Position numbers and translations under genes: made by a program. The notes under the pieces are model-generated. The model was not told the origin of the DNA. It ran no database searches and saw only the letters and a list, made by a program, of their open reading frames with translations. Of a stretch of DNA of 64,000 bases, positions 52,903 to 61,600 are shown in pieces (within the stretch, counting starts at the first letter, position 1; the number at the start of each line of letters is the position of its first letter). This DNA comes from Heliomarina baculiformis (lineage in GTDB: Bacteria; Pseudomonadota; Alphaproteobacteria; Rhodobacterales; Rhodobacteraceae), in the NCBI RefSeq assembly GCF_019966545.1, contig NZ_JAIMIC010000006.1, positions 186,001 through 250,000 on the forward strand, in the 5' to 3' direction.

Positions 52903-53924
52903 AACTCAGCCCGCGCGATGCCAACGGCTATTTCGCCAAACCCGATGCCGACAGTACCGGGCTGCTGATCTACGGCGCGGATGCCATGCGCATTGCGCTC
53001 AAGCGACAGCAGGTCCTGGCCGCGCTACTCGGACCCACCGCCGAGGAAGAAATGCGTCTGACCCGGATCATGGGGGCCGATCTGCGCAAGGATCCCGCAG
53101 CTCTGTTAGATGCGGTAAAGGCCGTCGGTTTCTTCCCCGGCACTCGCGCGGTTTTCGTCGAAGATGCCAATGACAACTCAGCACCGGCACTTGCAGCCGC
53201 GCTTGACGACTGGACACCGGGCGATGCCCAGATGATCGTGACCGCTGGCGCGCTCAAGGCATCGTCCAAGCTGCGCAAGATGTTCGAATCCCACCGTAAT
53301 GCCTTTGCGGTTGGTATCTACGACGATCCGCCAAGCCGTGCGGAGATCGAAAAAATCCTTTTGGACGCAGGCCTTACCAATATTCCCGGTGACAGCATGG
53401 CCGCTCTGGGCAATCTCGCCCGCGAACTTGGACCCGGCGATTTTACACAGACGATGGAAAAACTGACGCTCTACAAGCGCGGCGATTCCACCCCGCTTTC
53501 GATCGAAGATATCGACGCTGTCGCCCCCCGCTCGACCGAGGCTGCGCTTGACGATGTCCTGAACGTCGTCGCGGAATCGCGCAGCGGTGAAATCGGGCCG
53601 CTGATCCAGCGGCTTCAATCGCAGGGCACCACAGCGGTCAGCCTCTGCATCGGCGCGACGCGCCATTTCCGCACGCTTTACGCGGCCGCGTCCCATCCCG
53701 GGGGCGCCGCCGAAGGAGTCGGTCGCCTGCGCCCGCCTGTCTTCGGACCGCGTCGGGACAGAATAGTCAGGCAGGCCCAGAACTGGGGCGCGCCCAAGCT
53801 GGAAACCGCGCTTGGCGTTCTCACCGATACCGATTTGCAGTTGCGATCGGCCGGTCAGACTGCGCCCGCGATGGCGGTCGTTGAACGCGCGCTGATCAAA
53901 CTCGCCATGCTGGGCAAGCTTTAG
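52899..53924 (+). CDS. holA: DNA polymerase III subunit delta
   Basis: 341 residues of the HolA clamp-loader delta type. The N-terminal region LLIYGADAMRIALKRQQVLA corresponds to the degenerate nucleotide-binding domain. The middle TRAVFVEDANDNSAPALAAA and the C-terminal collar GTTAVSLCIGATRHFRTLYA are typical. It opens the beta sliding clamp during loading. It overlaps lptE (ATGA) and converges with the following flavoprotein gene, sharing 4 bp at the stop codons. Confidence 0.94.
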   Translation: MKLSPRDANGYFAKPDADSTGLLIYGADAMRIALKRQQVLAALLGPTAEEEMRLTRIMGADLRKDPAALLDAVKAVGFFPGTRAVFVEDANDNSAPALAAALDDWTPGDAQMIVTAGALKASSKLRKMFESHRNAFAVGIYDDPPSRAEIEKILLDAGLTNIPGDSMAALGNLARELGPGDFTQTMEKLTLYKRGDSTPLSIEDIDAVAPRSTEAALDDVLNVVAESRSGEIGPLIQRLQSQGTTAVSLCIGATRHFRTLYAAASHPGGAAEGVGRLRPPVFGPRRDRIVRQAQNWGAPKLETALGVLTDTDLQLRSAGQTAPAMAVVERALIKLAMLGKL

Positions 53925-55126
53925 CGACACGACAACCAGTCCGACGCCGCCCGCCCAGCCCAGCGCCCGGTCGCAAGGCAGGCCGTCAAAAGATACCCCC
54001 CCGTCGGTGCCTCCCAGTCGATCATCTCTCCGGCACAGAAGACAGCAGGAAACTCGCGCAACATCAAAGTGTTATCCAGCGCCCGCCATGCCACACCGCC
54101 CGCGGTCGAGATCGCCTCGTCCATCGGGCGCAAACCGGCGTGGCGCACAGGCACCGCCTTGATACGGGCCGCGAATTCCATCGGTGCATCCGGCAAGGGC
54201 CGGGCAAATTCATTGAGCAAGGCGATCTGCACCGGTGACAGCTTCAATCTTTTGCGCAGGTGATTGCTCAGGCTCGCCTTGCCACGCGGCCGCGACAGAC
54301 TTTCAGCCACGTCCTCGACGCTCTGGTCCGGCAAAAGATCTATCGTCAGCGCTCCACCTTCGCGCACTCCACGCGACACGGAGTAAATGCCCCCGCCTTC
54401 CAACCCACGCTCGGAAATCACAGCTTCGCCACGCGACATGAAAGCACCCGCACGAAAGGCGACGTTTTTTAATGGCTGCCCCATGTACGGGGCCATATGA
54501 CTGCTCCAGTCAACGCAGATGCCCGCGTTGGCCGGTTCAAACGGCTCTAGACTGATGCCTTTTTCAGCCAGAACTTCAGCCCAAAGCCCGTCGGACCCCA
54601 ACCTTTTCCAACTGGCACCACCCGTCGCAAGAACGGTCGCTTTTGCCCGCATCCGGACTGCGCCATCGGGTGTTTCAAACAGGGCAGAGCGTTCATTCCA
54701 CCCTGCCCATCTCCATCGCGTATGCGTATCAACACCCCGTTCCGCCAGCTCCCGCAGCCAAGCGCGGAGAAGAGGCGAAGCTTTCATTACCTCGGGGAAA
54801 ACCCGCCCGGTCGACCCCGTAAAGACCGGCTGGCCAAGACCCTGCGCCCATTCCTGAACCGCATCAGGCCCAAAGGCGTCGAGCATCGGTTCCAGAACCG
54901 CCGCAGCTTCTCCGTAGGCCGCCATGAACTTGTCGCGCTCTTCGACCTTCGTCAGGTTCAGCCCCGATTTCCCGGCCATCAGGAATTTGCGCCCGATGGA
55001 TGGCTTGGCCTCAGCCAACAGCACCTTGTGTCCAGCGCGGGAAAGCTCACCCGCCGCCATCAGCCCCGCCGGACCGCCGCCAATGACGAGCGCATCGCAT
55101 TCGATTTCGCCCGTTTCATCACGCAT
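53921..55126 (-). CDS. TIGR03862-type flavoprotein (HI0933-like NAD(P)/FAD protein)
   Basis: About 401 residues from ATG 55126; a TTG at 55192 is possible. The FAD Rossmann motif ALVIGGGPAGLMAAGELSRA lies at the N-terminus. The family-specific GRKFLMAGKSGLNLTKVEER and the C-terminal AGEMIDWEAPTGGYLLTACL identify the HI0933/YhiN class. The biochemical role is unknown; homologues may act on RNA or redox-active cofactors. It is divergent from the small HNH gene. Confidence 0.9.
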   Translation of the reverse strand: MRDETGEIECDALVIGGGPAGLMAAGELSRAGHKVLLAEAKPSIGRKFLMAGKSGLNLTKVEERDKFMAAYGEAAAVLEPMLDAFGPDAVQEWAQGLGQPVFTGSTGRVFPEVMKASPLLRAWLRELAERGVDTHTRWRWAGWNERSALFETPDGAVRMRAKATVLATGGASWKRLGSDGLWAEVLAEKGISLEPFEPANAGICVDWSSHMAPYMGQPLKNVAFRAGAFMSRGEAVISERGLEGGGIYSVSRGVREGGALTIDLLPDQSVEDVAESLSRPRGKASLSNHLRKRLKLSPVQIALLNEFARPLPDAPMEFAARIKAVPVRHAGLRPMDEAISTAGGVAWRALDNTLMLREFPAVFCAGEMIDWEAPTGGYLLTACLATGRWAGRAASDWLSCR

Positions 55127-55197
55127 CAAAGCTATGCCCTTGCCAAACTCCGGATCGCCGCCACATCTGCCCCGAGTATTGCTGTGGTTCAAGCCTC

Positions 55198-55494
55198 ATG
55201 ACCGACACCGATCCGATCTGTCCCCTCTGCGGGCGACCTATCCCGCCTGACGTCGCTCAGAGCCTTCATCACCTGATTCCAAAACTCAAAGGTGGCAAGG
55301 GCGGTCCGACCGTTCTTTTGCACCACATCTGTCACAGAGAAATCCACGCCACGCTCAGCGAAGCGGAACTAGCCCGATCCTATTCGACGATAGAGGCGCT
55401 GCGCCCGCACCCGCGACTTGAAAAATTCGTTCGCTGGATTGCAAAGCGTCCCCCCGGTTTCCAATCCAAGATCCCCGGGAAACGCAGGCTTTAA
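55198..55494 (+). CDS. Small HNH-type protein
   Basis: A 98-residue cytoplasmic protein with an HNH/zinc pattern: CPLCG (C8, C11), LHHLIPKLKGGKGG (HH at 24-25) and LLHHICHREIH (H42, H43, C45, H46, H50). The conserved His pair plus four zinc-ligand positions fit a one-domain HNH nuclease. No DNA-targeting domain or partner is present, and homologues of this size are widespread without proven activity. It converges with the crotonase gene, overlapping by 4 bp. Confidence 0.8.
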   Translation: MTDTDPICPLCGRPIPPDVAQSLHHLIPKLKGGKGGPTVLLHHICHREIHATLSEAELARSYSTIEALRPHPRLEKFVRWIAKRPPGFQSKIPGKRRL

Positions 55495-56108
55495 GCCGGC
55501 CCGCACATGCCCGAAATCCCGGCAACAATTGCCGGATCGGCAGCGATACTATCGGCCAAAAGATCGCGAGCGGTAGTCACGAGTTCATCGCCCGGCACGA
55601 TCTTGTCGATCAACCCGAATGTGTACGCGGTTTCAGCCGAAATTTTCTGACCGCCCATCAGGATCAGCTTGGTTCGCGCCGGACCGATCAGAGCCGCCAT
55701 GCGCATCGGATCCGACGGTTGCGGCAGGACACCCCGCTTGAGAACCGGATAAAAGAAATTAGCCTCGGGAACCGAGATCCGAAGATCGCAGGCGAGAGCC
55801 ATCCCCATCGACCCTCCCGCGAGAGTGCCGTTCAAGGCCGCCACGCTCAGGCAGGGCAGGGCAGCGATTGCGGTCGACAGCCGCTCCCACAGGGCCGAAA
55901 CCGCCAGACCGCTGTTGCGCACTTCTTCAAGATCGGCGCCAGCGCTGAACACCTTGCCCTGTCCGGTCAGGATAAAGCCGCGCGCGTCCATAGCCGCTTC
56001 AGCGATTTCGCTCATTTCCTGCAGCATGGCTTCGGTAACGGAATTCGCCTTGTCCTGCCGATTGATGGTGACGACCCAAAGCCCGTCCGTTTTATCAAGT
56101 TCGATCAT
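55491..56108 (-). CDS. Short enoyl-CoA hydratase/isomerase (crotonase) family protein
   Basis: 205 residues, against ~255-265 for typical crotonases. The oxyanion-hole pieces are intact (FSAGADLEEV and LNGTLAGGSMGMALACDLRI), so CoA-ester binding is likely. The usual catalytic Glu pair after the second hole is not evident (FFYPVLKRGVLPQPSD instead), and the C-terminal trimerisation helices are missing. The reaction cannot be named. It is transcribed alone. Confidence 0.85.
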   Translation of the reverse strand: MIELDKTDGLWVVTINRQDKANSVTEAMLQEMSEIAEAAMDARGFILTGQGKVFSAGADLEEVRNSGLAVSALWERLSTAIAALPCLSVAALNGTLAGGSMGMALACDLRISVPEANFFYPVLKRGVLPQPSDPMRMAALIGPARTKLILMGGQKISAETAYTFGLIDKIVPGDELVTTARDLLADSIAADPAIVAGISGMCGPA

Positions 56109-56244
56109 CGCCCACCTCTTTCCAATCTTTAGCTCTTGTTAAGCACTCGGCACCTACAGGTCCAGACGCTCTGCAAGCGCCCCCCTTGACCATCCCGGCC
56201 CAAAAACAGACGATGCCGCGATGGCTCATCAAAGAGGTTCGATT

Positions 56245-57771
56245 ATGACTCGTTATTTCCGGTACGGCAGTTGCGCTGCTCTCATCTGTTCGCTTTCCGC
56301 GCCCGCAGCTTATGCCGACCTGACTGCGCAGGATGTCTGGCAGGAGTGGAATAGCTATCTGACCTCGACGGGCTATGACGTGACAGCGGATACCGAGACG
56401 TCCGGTGACACGCTGACCCTCAGCAACCTTAAACTGATGATCCCCGTCCCCGAGGATGATACGGTTGTAACCTTGGGCATCCCGTCCATGGCGCTGGTTG
56501 AAAACGACGACGGCACGGTCAACGCGGTCTTCCCCGCCTCCTTGCCGATCAGCGTCGAGGTCCAGGGATCGGACACCGAAGAGCTGGATGCCGTGGTTAC
56601 GATGACCCATTCGAACGGCAAGATGCTCATCTCGGGCGACCCGAGCCAATACACCTATGTGCATTCCTCGGACACGCTCGATTTCGAACTCACGAGTCTC
56701 TCAATCGAGGACGAGCCGGACGCCTCCGATGCGATCAAGGCGAAATTCTCCGTGAAAGGGTCGAATGGGGAAAGCACGATTGCCTTGGCCGACATGCGCT
56801 CTTTCACTCAGGATTACAAAGCAGATTCACTATCCTACGACCTTACCTTCTCTGACCCGGATTCCACCGATGCAGGCAGCTTCAAGGGTGAGCTTTCCGG
56901 TCTTTCGATGAACGGGTCCGGTGAAATGCCGATCGAGTTCGACAATTCGGACATGGCGGCCATGCTCGCTGCCGGTTTCGAGATGAAGGGCAACATGTCC
57001 TACAGCGCCGGTAACAGCGATCTTCAGGGGTCTGGCGACGGTCAGGAATTCTCGGCGACCACATCGTCTCAGGGTGGGTCCGTCGCCGTCCAGATGGATT
57101 CAACCAATATCGGCTATGATCTGAAAGGCCAGAACACCACGGTCGCTGTCACCGCATCCGAACTGCCCTTCCCGGTCTCGATCGAAGCGGCTCAGGCTGC
57201 GCTCAGCTTCCTGCTCCCTGTCGCGAAAACCGATGACCCGCAGGATTTCAGCTTTGCGATGAACCTTCAGGACTTCAAGATGTCCGATATGCTCTGGAAC
57301 CTCTTCGATCCCCAGGGCACCCTGCCCCGCGATCCGGCTACGGTTTCGATAGACACAACCGGCAAGGCGACACTTGCCTTCGACATGCTCGATCCCGAGG
57401 CCGCAATGCAGATGGAAACCCAGGGCACGCCGCCGGGTGAGTTGAACGAGATCGACATCAACAACCTGCTGGTTTCCATGGTTGGCGCAAAGCTCGAGGG
57501 CCAGGGCAGCTTTACCTTCGATAACTCCGATCTCGAAAGCTTTGGCGGCGCGCCGCGTCCCCAGGGTGAAATGGATCTCTCTCTCACCGGAGCGAACGGT
57601 TTGCTCGACAAGCTGATCGAGATGGGCTTCGTTTCGTCTCAAGATGCGATGGGCGCCCGGATGATGATGGGCATGCTGGCCGTCCCCGGCGAAGGACCGG
57701 ATTCGCTCAAGTCCAAGATCGAGATCAACGAACAGGGCCAGATTTTGGCCAACGGACAGCGTCTGAAGTAA
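56245..57771 (+). CDS. DUF2125 domain-containing exported protein (paralogue B)
   Basis: 508 residues with a signal peptide (MTRYFRYGSCAALICSLSAP, cut near AYA). Its order of motifs matches the protein at 20645: AQDVWQEWNSYLTSTGYD, VENDDGTVNAVFPAS, then GEMDLSLTGANGLLDKLIEM and an ILANGQRLK ending. The mature sequence is unusually acidic and has very few Arg or Lys residues between positions ~60 and ~330. ATG 56245 follows GAGG at 7 bp. Function is unknown; envelope location is inferred from the signal peptide. A terminator closes the unit. Confidence 0.88.
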   Translation: MTRYFRYGSCAALICSLSAPAAYADLTAQDVWQEWNSYLTSTGYDVTADTETSGDTLTLSNLKLMIPVPEDDTVVTLGIPSMALVENDDGTVNAVFPASLPISVEVQGSDTEELDAVVTMTHSNGKMLISGDPSQYTYVHSSDTLDFELTSLSIEDEPDASDAIKAKFSVKGSNGESTIALADMRSFTQDYKADSLSYDLTFSDPDSTDAGSFKGELSGLSMNGSGEMPIEFDNSDMAAMLAAGFEMKGNMSYSAGNSDLQGSGDGQEFSATTSSQGGSVAVQMDSTNIGYDLKGQNTTVAVTASELPFPVSIEAAQAALSFLLPVAKTDDPQDFSFAMNLQDFKMSDMLWNLFDPQGTLPRDPATVSIDTTGKATLAFDMLDPEAAMQMETQGTPPGELNEIDINNLLVSMVGAKLEGQGSFTFDNSDLESFGGAPRPQGEMDLSLTGANGLLDKLIEMGFVSSQDAMGARMMMGMLAVPGEGPDSLKSKIEINEQGQILANGQRLK

Positions 57772-57815
57772 GCTCGGCCCGCCCCAGGGCGGCACTCACG
57801 ATCAAATATTCCAAG

Positions 57816-57838
57816 GGGCCGCCAAGCTGCGGCCCTTT
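57816..57838 (+). terminator. Terminator after the second DUF2125 gene
   Basis: GGGCCGC and GCGGCCC form a perfect 7-bp stem with a 6-base loop, followed by TTTCAATTT. It starts about 45 bp after the stop codon. Confidence 0.8.
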
Positions 57839-57910
57839 CAATTTGCCCCCTTGCGAGCAAGGCGTGCCGGGTCTACCTCCGGCGGGTAGCACAACTGACC
57901 GGGACCAAGC

Positions 57911-59257
57911 ATGACGCAATCGCTGGAACAGCTGACCAATGACCTGATTTCCGCCGCCCGAAAAGCCGGGGCCGACGCAGCCGACGGACTGGCCGTGCGC
58001 GGGACATCGGTTTCGATCGACGTGCGCGAAGGTCGGCTGGAACATGCGGAACGCGCCGAGGGAACGGATCTGGGTCTGCGCGTGCTGCTGGGCCAGCGCC
58101 AGGCTGTGGTGTCAGCATCGGATGTTTCCGCACGTACCATCTCGGAAATGGCCGAACGCGCCGTTGCGATGGCCCGCGAAGCGCCCGAGGACCCCTATTG
58201 CGGGCAGGCCGCCCCCGAGCAACTGGCCACGAAATGGGATATCGAGGCACTCGAACTCGCCGATCCATCCGCCGAACCAGACCCCGAAACGCTCGAAAAG
58301 GACGCCCTGCGGGCAGAAGCAGCCGCGCTGGCCGTTGATGGCGTGTCGCAGGTAAGCTCGGCAAGCGCGGCCTATGGCGCCCAGCAGGTCTTTATGACCT
58401 GCACCAACGGTTTCGCCGGCGGATACGCCCGCACCAGCCGCTCGCTCTATGCCGAAGCGATTTCCGGCAGCGGCACCGGGATGGAGCGCGACGTCGACGG
58501 CGATCACCGCATCTTTCAATCCGACCTCCGTAGCCCGGAAGAAATTGGCACACGCGCCGGCGAGCGCGCGGTGGAACGGCTTGGGGCGCGCAAACCGGCC
58601 ACCGGAAGTTATCCGGTACTCTTTGATGAACGCATTTCCTCGTCGCTGATCGGTCATCTTCTCTCTGCGGCCAATGGCGCAGCGGTGGCGCGTGGTTCTT
58701 CATGGCTGATCGGCAAGCTGGGCGAGCAGGTGCTTCCCGAGCATCTCTCGATCATCGAAGACCCCCACCGCCCCCGCATCGGCGGCTCGCGCCCCTTCGA
58801 CAGCGAAGGTCTGCCGACGCGCAACCGCTCCATCGTCGAAAACGGCATCCTGACCGGGTGGACGCTCGACCTGTCGCGTGGCCGCAAGCTTGGCATGGAG
58901 TCGACAGCCAATGCCGCGCGAGGCACTTCTTCCGCGCCATCTCCAGTCAACTGGAACATCGAACTGACCCAGGGCGACAAGACCCGCGAGGACCTGATCC
59001 GAGAAATGGGGACCGGGCTGCTCGTAACGTCAATGATCGGCAGTACGATCAACGCCAATACCGGCGACTATTCCCGTGGTGCATCGGGGTTCTGGGTGGA
59101 AAACGGCGAAATCGCCTACCCGGTGAACGAAATCACCATCGCCGGAAACCTGCATGACATGCTGCGCCGGATCGTCCCGGCAAATGATGCCCGCACCTAT
59201 CTCAGCCGCGTTGTCCCATCGCTGCTGGTCGAGGGGATGACACTTGCAGGCAGCTGA
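57911..59257 (+). CDS. pmbA: Metalloprotease PmbA (TldD/PmbA family)
   Basis: 448 residues of the TldE/PmbA type, the non-zinc-binding partner of TldD. Together they degrade or process unstructured peptides. Visible family segments are VREGRLEHAERAEGTDLGLR, a central SSLIGHLLSAANGAAVARGS, and the C-terminal GASGFWVENGEIAYPVNEIT. No HExxxH zinc motif is seen, as expected for PmbA. No tldD is in the window. It overlaps the next gene by 14 bp. Confidence 0.95.
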   Translation: MTQSLEQLTNDLISAARKAGADAADGLAVRGTSVSIDVREGRLEHAERAEGTDLGLRVLLGQRQAVVSASDVSARTISEMAERAVAMAREAPEDPYCGQAAPEQLATKWDIEALELADPSAEPDPETLEKDALRAEAAALAVDGVSQVSSASAAYGAQQVFMTCTNGFAGGYARTSRSLYAEAISGSGTGMERDVDGDHRIFQSDLRSPEEIGTRAGERAVERLGARKPATGSYPVLFDERISSSLIGHLLSAANGAAVARGSSWLIGKLGEQVLPEHLSIIEDPHRPRIGGSRPFDSEGLPTRNRSIVENGILTGWTLDLSRGRKLGMESTANAARGTSSAPSPVNWNIELTQGDKTREDLIREMGTGLLVTSMIGSTINANTGDYSRGASGFWVENGEIAYPVNEITIAGNLHDMLRRIVPANDARTYLSRVVPSLLVEGMTLAGS

Positions 59258-60047
59258 TCTCGACCTGCTGATCGACTCTGCCCGCGCCGCCGGGGAAGTT
59301 GCCCTGACCTACAGCGGCAAAACCGCGAAGAAATGGGAAAAGCCCGATGACGCCGGGCCGGTCACCGAGGCCGATCTGGCGGTCAATGACCTCCTCGCTG
59401 ACAGGTTGCAATCGGCCCGTCCCGGCTATGGCTGGCTCTCCGAGGAAACCGAAGACGACGATGCCCGCCTGTCCCGCGACAAGGTCTTCATCGTCGACCC
59501 CATCGACGGCACGCGCAGCTTTGTCGATGGCTCTGACACATGGGCGCACGCGCTGGCTATTGTAGATCAGGGCGTTGTTGTCGCGGGCGTAATCTACCTG
59601 CCAAAGCGCGATCTTCTCTACTCGGCCTCGCTCGGCCAAGGCGCGTTCCTGAACGGAAAGCCCATCGGTCCAAAGGAATCCAGCGACCTCTCCCGCGCGG
59701 AAATCCTTGCCGCCGGGCCGGTTCTCAACGCCTCCCACTGGGCCGGGGATACCTCTCCCGAGTTCCGGCGCGTCTATCGCCCCTCGCTGGCCTATCGGAT
59801 GGCGCTGGTGGCCGAAGGCCGGTTCGATGGCATGCTGACGCTGCGCCCCTGCTGGGAATGGGATATCGCCGCAGGCGATCTGATCCTGCGTGAGGCCGGC
59901 GCTGTTTGCACCGACCGGACTGGCGGCACCCTGCAGTTCAACAACGCGCACCCGATGCAGAACGGCCTGATCGCGGCGGGCCGGGCAATTCACCAACAGA
60001 TCGCAACATCGCTCAAACAGGATCGCCGCGACATCCCGCGGGCTTGA
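59244..60047 (+). CDS. Inositol-monophosphatase-family phosphatase (CysQ-like)
   Basis: 267 residues with the full lithium-sensitive phosphatase metal site: Glu in WLSEETED (E67/E68), DPIDGT at 85-90, and CWEWDIAAGD (catalytic Asp) near residue 210. The PVTEADLAVN motif is also present. Substrates in the family include inositol phosphate and 3'-phosphoadenosine 5'-phosphate; the short SEE-type variant favours CysQ, but this is not settled. The start is TTG 59244, 7 bp after GAGGGG. It is coupled to pmbA. Confidence 0.9.
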   Translation: MQAADLDLLIDSARAAGEVALTYSGKTAKKWEKPDDAGPVTEADLAVNDLLADRLQSARPGYGWLSEETEDDDARLSRDKVFIVDPIDGTRSFVDGSDTWAHALAIVDQGVVVAGVIYLPKRDLLYSASLGQGAFLNGKPIGPKESSDLSRAEILAAGPVLNASHWAGDTSPEFRRVYRPSLAYRMALVAEGRFDGMLTLRPCWEWDIAAGDLILREAGAVCTDRTGGTLQFNNAHPMQNGLIAAGRAIHQQIATSLKQDRRDIPRA

Positions 60048-60109
60048 CGCAAATCGTCAGTACCGTAGTTTCGCCGCGATGCATCGCGTACAAATCGAAG
60101 GGATTTCAG

Positions 60110-60352
60110 ATGGTTCAGCGACTTCACCTGGTTTTTGGAGGCGAGTTGGTCGACCCCCAGAAAAACAAGTTCAAGAACGTCGACGACATTCACATCGTTG
60201 GCATGTTCCCGAACTACGAAACCGCCTTCAACGCCTGGAAATCCGAAGCCCAGCGCACCGTGGACAATGCCCACATGCGCTATTTCATCGCTCATATCCA
60301 CCGCTTGCGGGACGAAGAGGCTCAGGCCTCGCCGACCGAGGAGCTGGGCTGA
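60110..60352 (+). CDS. DUF4170 protein
   Basis: An 80-residue soluble protein, MVQRLHLVFGGELVDPQKNK and onward, with VGMFPNYETAFNAWKSEAQR and ENAHMRY-like NAHMRYFIAHIHRL, the DUF4170 pattern. ATG 60110 has AAGGG 7 bp upstream. It regularly precedes the Kdo-transferase and lpxK genes in Rhodobacterales, which suggests a link to lipid A/core synthesis. Function is unknown. Confidence 0.9.
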   Translation: MVQRLHLVFGGELVDPQKNKFKNVDDIHIVGMFPNYETAFNAWKSEAQRTVDNAHMRYFIAHIHRLRDEEAQASPTEELG

Positions 60353-60355
60353 GCC

Positions 60356-61600
60356 TTGGCAAAATCACTGGGTCTTGCAGCCTATCGGGCGCTGTCTCGG
60401 CGTAATCAGGCTGGCCTCGCCCAGTGGCAATTCCCGCCCCGCCCTACGGGCGAACTTGTCTGGATGCATGCGACCGACCACATGCGTTTCGACGCCCTTG
60501 GCGACATTGCCGCTCGCATGCGCCAGCAACGGCCCGACATCCACGTTCTTGTGACTTTTGATCGTGCCGCGATGGAACATCCGTCGCCCGACGGGTCGCC
60601 GGACGGTGTCGACTGGGTGTTTGGCCTCGAATCCGATCATCCATCCGGCGGACGGCCCTTTATCGACCACTGGCTGCCCGATGTCTGTCTCTGGGCAGGC
60701 GGACGGTTCATGATCAACCTCGTGAACTGCGCATCGGAACATGGCATCCCGATGATTCTCTGCGATGTCAGCGAAGCAGACATGCAGCCCCACCGACGCA
60801 GCTGGATTCCCACGCTGGCGCGGACAACGCTCGATTTCTTCGACAAGATCGTTGTTAACAACGATTCCACCCTGCATGCGATCAGGCGGCTTGGCATAAC
60901 AGCCGACAAGCTTTCCGTCGCCCCGCGCCTGCGCCCCAGCGCCTTGCCGCCGGACTGCCTTTCTCAGGATCTGGACGATGTCATGAACGATCTGGGTGGC
61001 CGCCCGGTCTGGCTTGGCGTCAAGGTATTGGGTTCCGAAATCGACATGGTGCTGACCGCGCATCGTACTGCGATGCGGCTGGCGCACCGTCTGCTCCTGA
61101 TCCTGACACTGGCGGATCGCAACGATCTGGAAGTGCTCAAGGCCAAGGTCACCGCACGCCAGCTGCGATACGCCGACTGGGACAAGGGCGACCCCATCGA
61201 GGACAATGTCCAGATCATCATATGTTCCGACACCGCAGATCTTGGCCTCTGGTACAGGGTGGCTCCCTTGGCTTTTCTCGCCTGCTCTCTGGAAAAAGAC
61301 GCGCGCGGTATCAGCCCGCTTGATGCGGCGGCGCTCGGCTCGGCCATTATTTATGGCCCGAATGTCAGGGCCCATATCGACAGCTATTCGCGCCTGTCCG
61401 CAGCAGGTGCCGCGCGTACCGTAAACGACGGAGAAAGTCTCGCCGCCGCGCTGATCCACCTCATCGCTCCCGATCATTCCGCCGCGATGGCGCTTGCGGG
61501 ATGGGAGGTCGTGACCGAAAGCGCCGCGCTCACCGACGGGCTGATCGAACAGATCATCGACGGGCTCGACCAAAAGGCCGCCGCACATGCGCGCCCCTGA
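60356..61600 (+). CDS. Divergent Kdo-transferase (WaaA/KdtA) homologue
   Basis: 414 residues from TTG 60356, 3 bp after the DUF4170 stop codon. The order and spacing of segments follow Kdo transferase: [20 protein letters not shown] against the family's HWRPDLALFVESELWPN, then [20 protein letters not shown] and a glycosyltransferase-B C-half. The catalytic GEV-type Glu motif is replaced by [10 protein letters not shown]. The ST-HPGEE and PRHPER motifs that bind CMP-Kdo appear as KVLGSEID and LADRND. It may have altered specificity or no catalysis. It overlaps lpxK by 14 bp. Confidence 0.8.
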   Translation: MAKSLGLAAYRALSRRNQAGLAQWQFPPRPTGELVWMHATDHMRFDALGDIAARMRQQRPDIHVLVTFDRAAMEHPSPDGSPDGVDWVFGLESDHPSGGRPFIDHWLPDVCLWAGGRFMINLVNCASEHGIPMILCDVSEADMQPHRRSWIPTLARTTLDFFDKIVVNNDSTLHAIRRLGITADKLSVAPRLRPSALPPDCLSQDLDDVMNDLGGRPVWLGVKVLGSEIDMVLTAHRTAMRLAHRLLLILTLADRNDLEVLKAKVTARQLRYADWDKGDPIEDNVQIIICSDTADLGLWYRVAPLAFLACSLEKDARGISPLDAAALGSAIIYGPNVRAHIDSYSRLSAAGAARTVNDGESLAAALIHLIAPDHSAAMALAGWEVVTESAALTDGLIEQIIDGLDQKAAAHARP

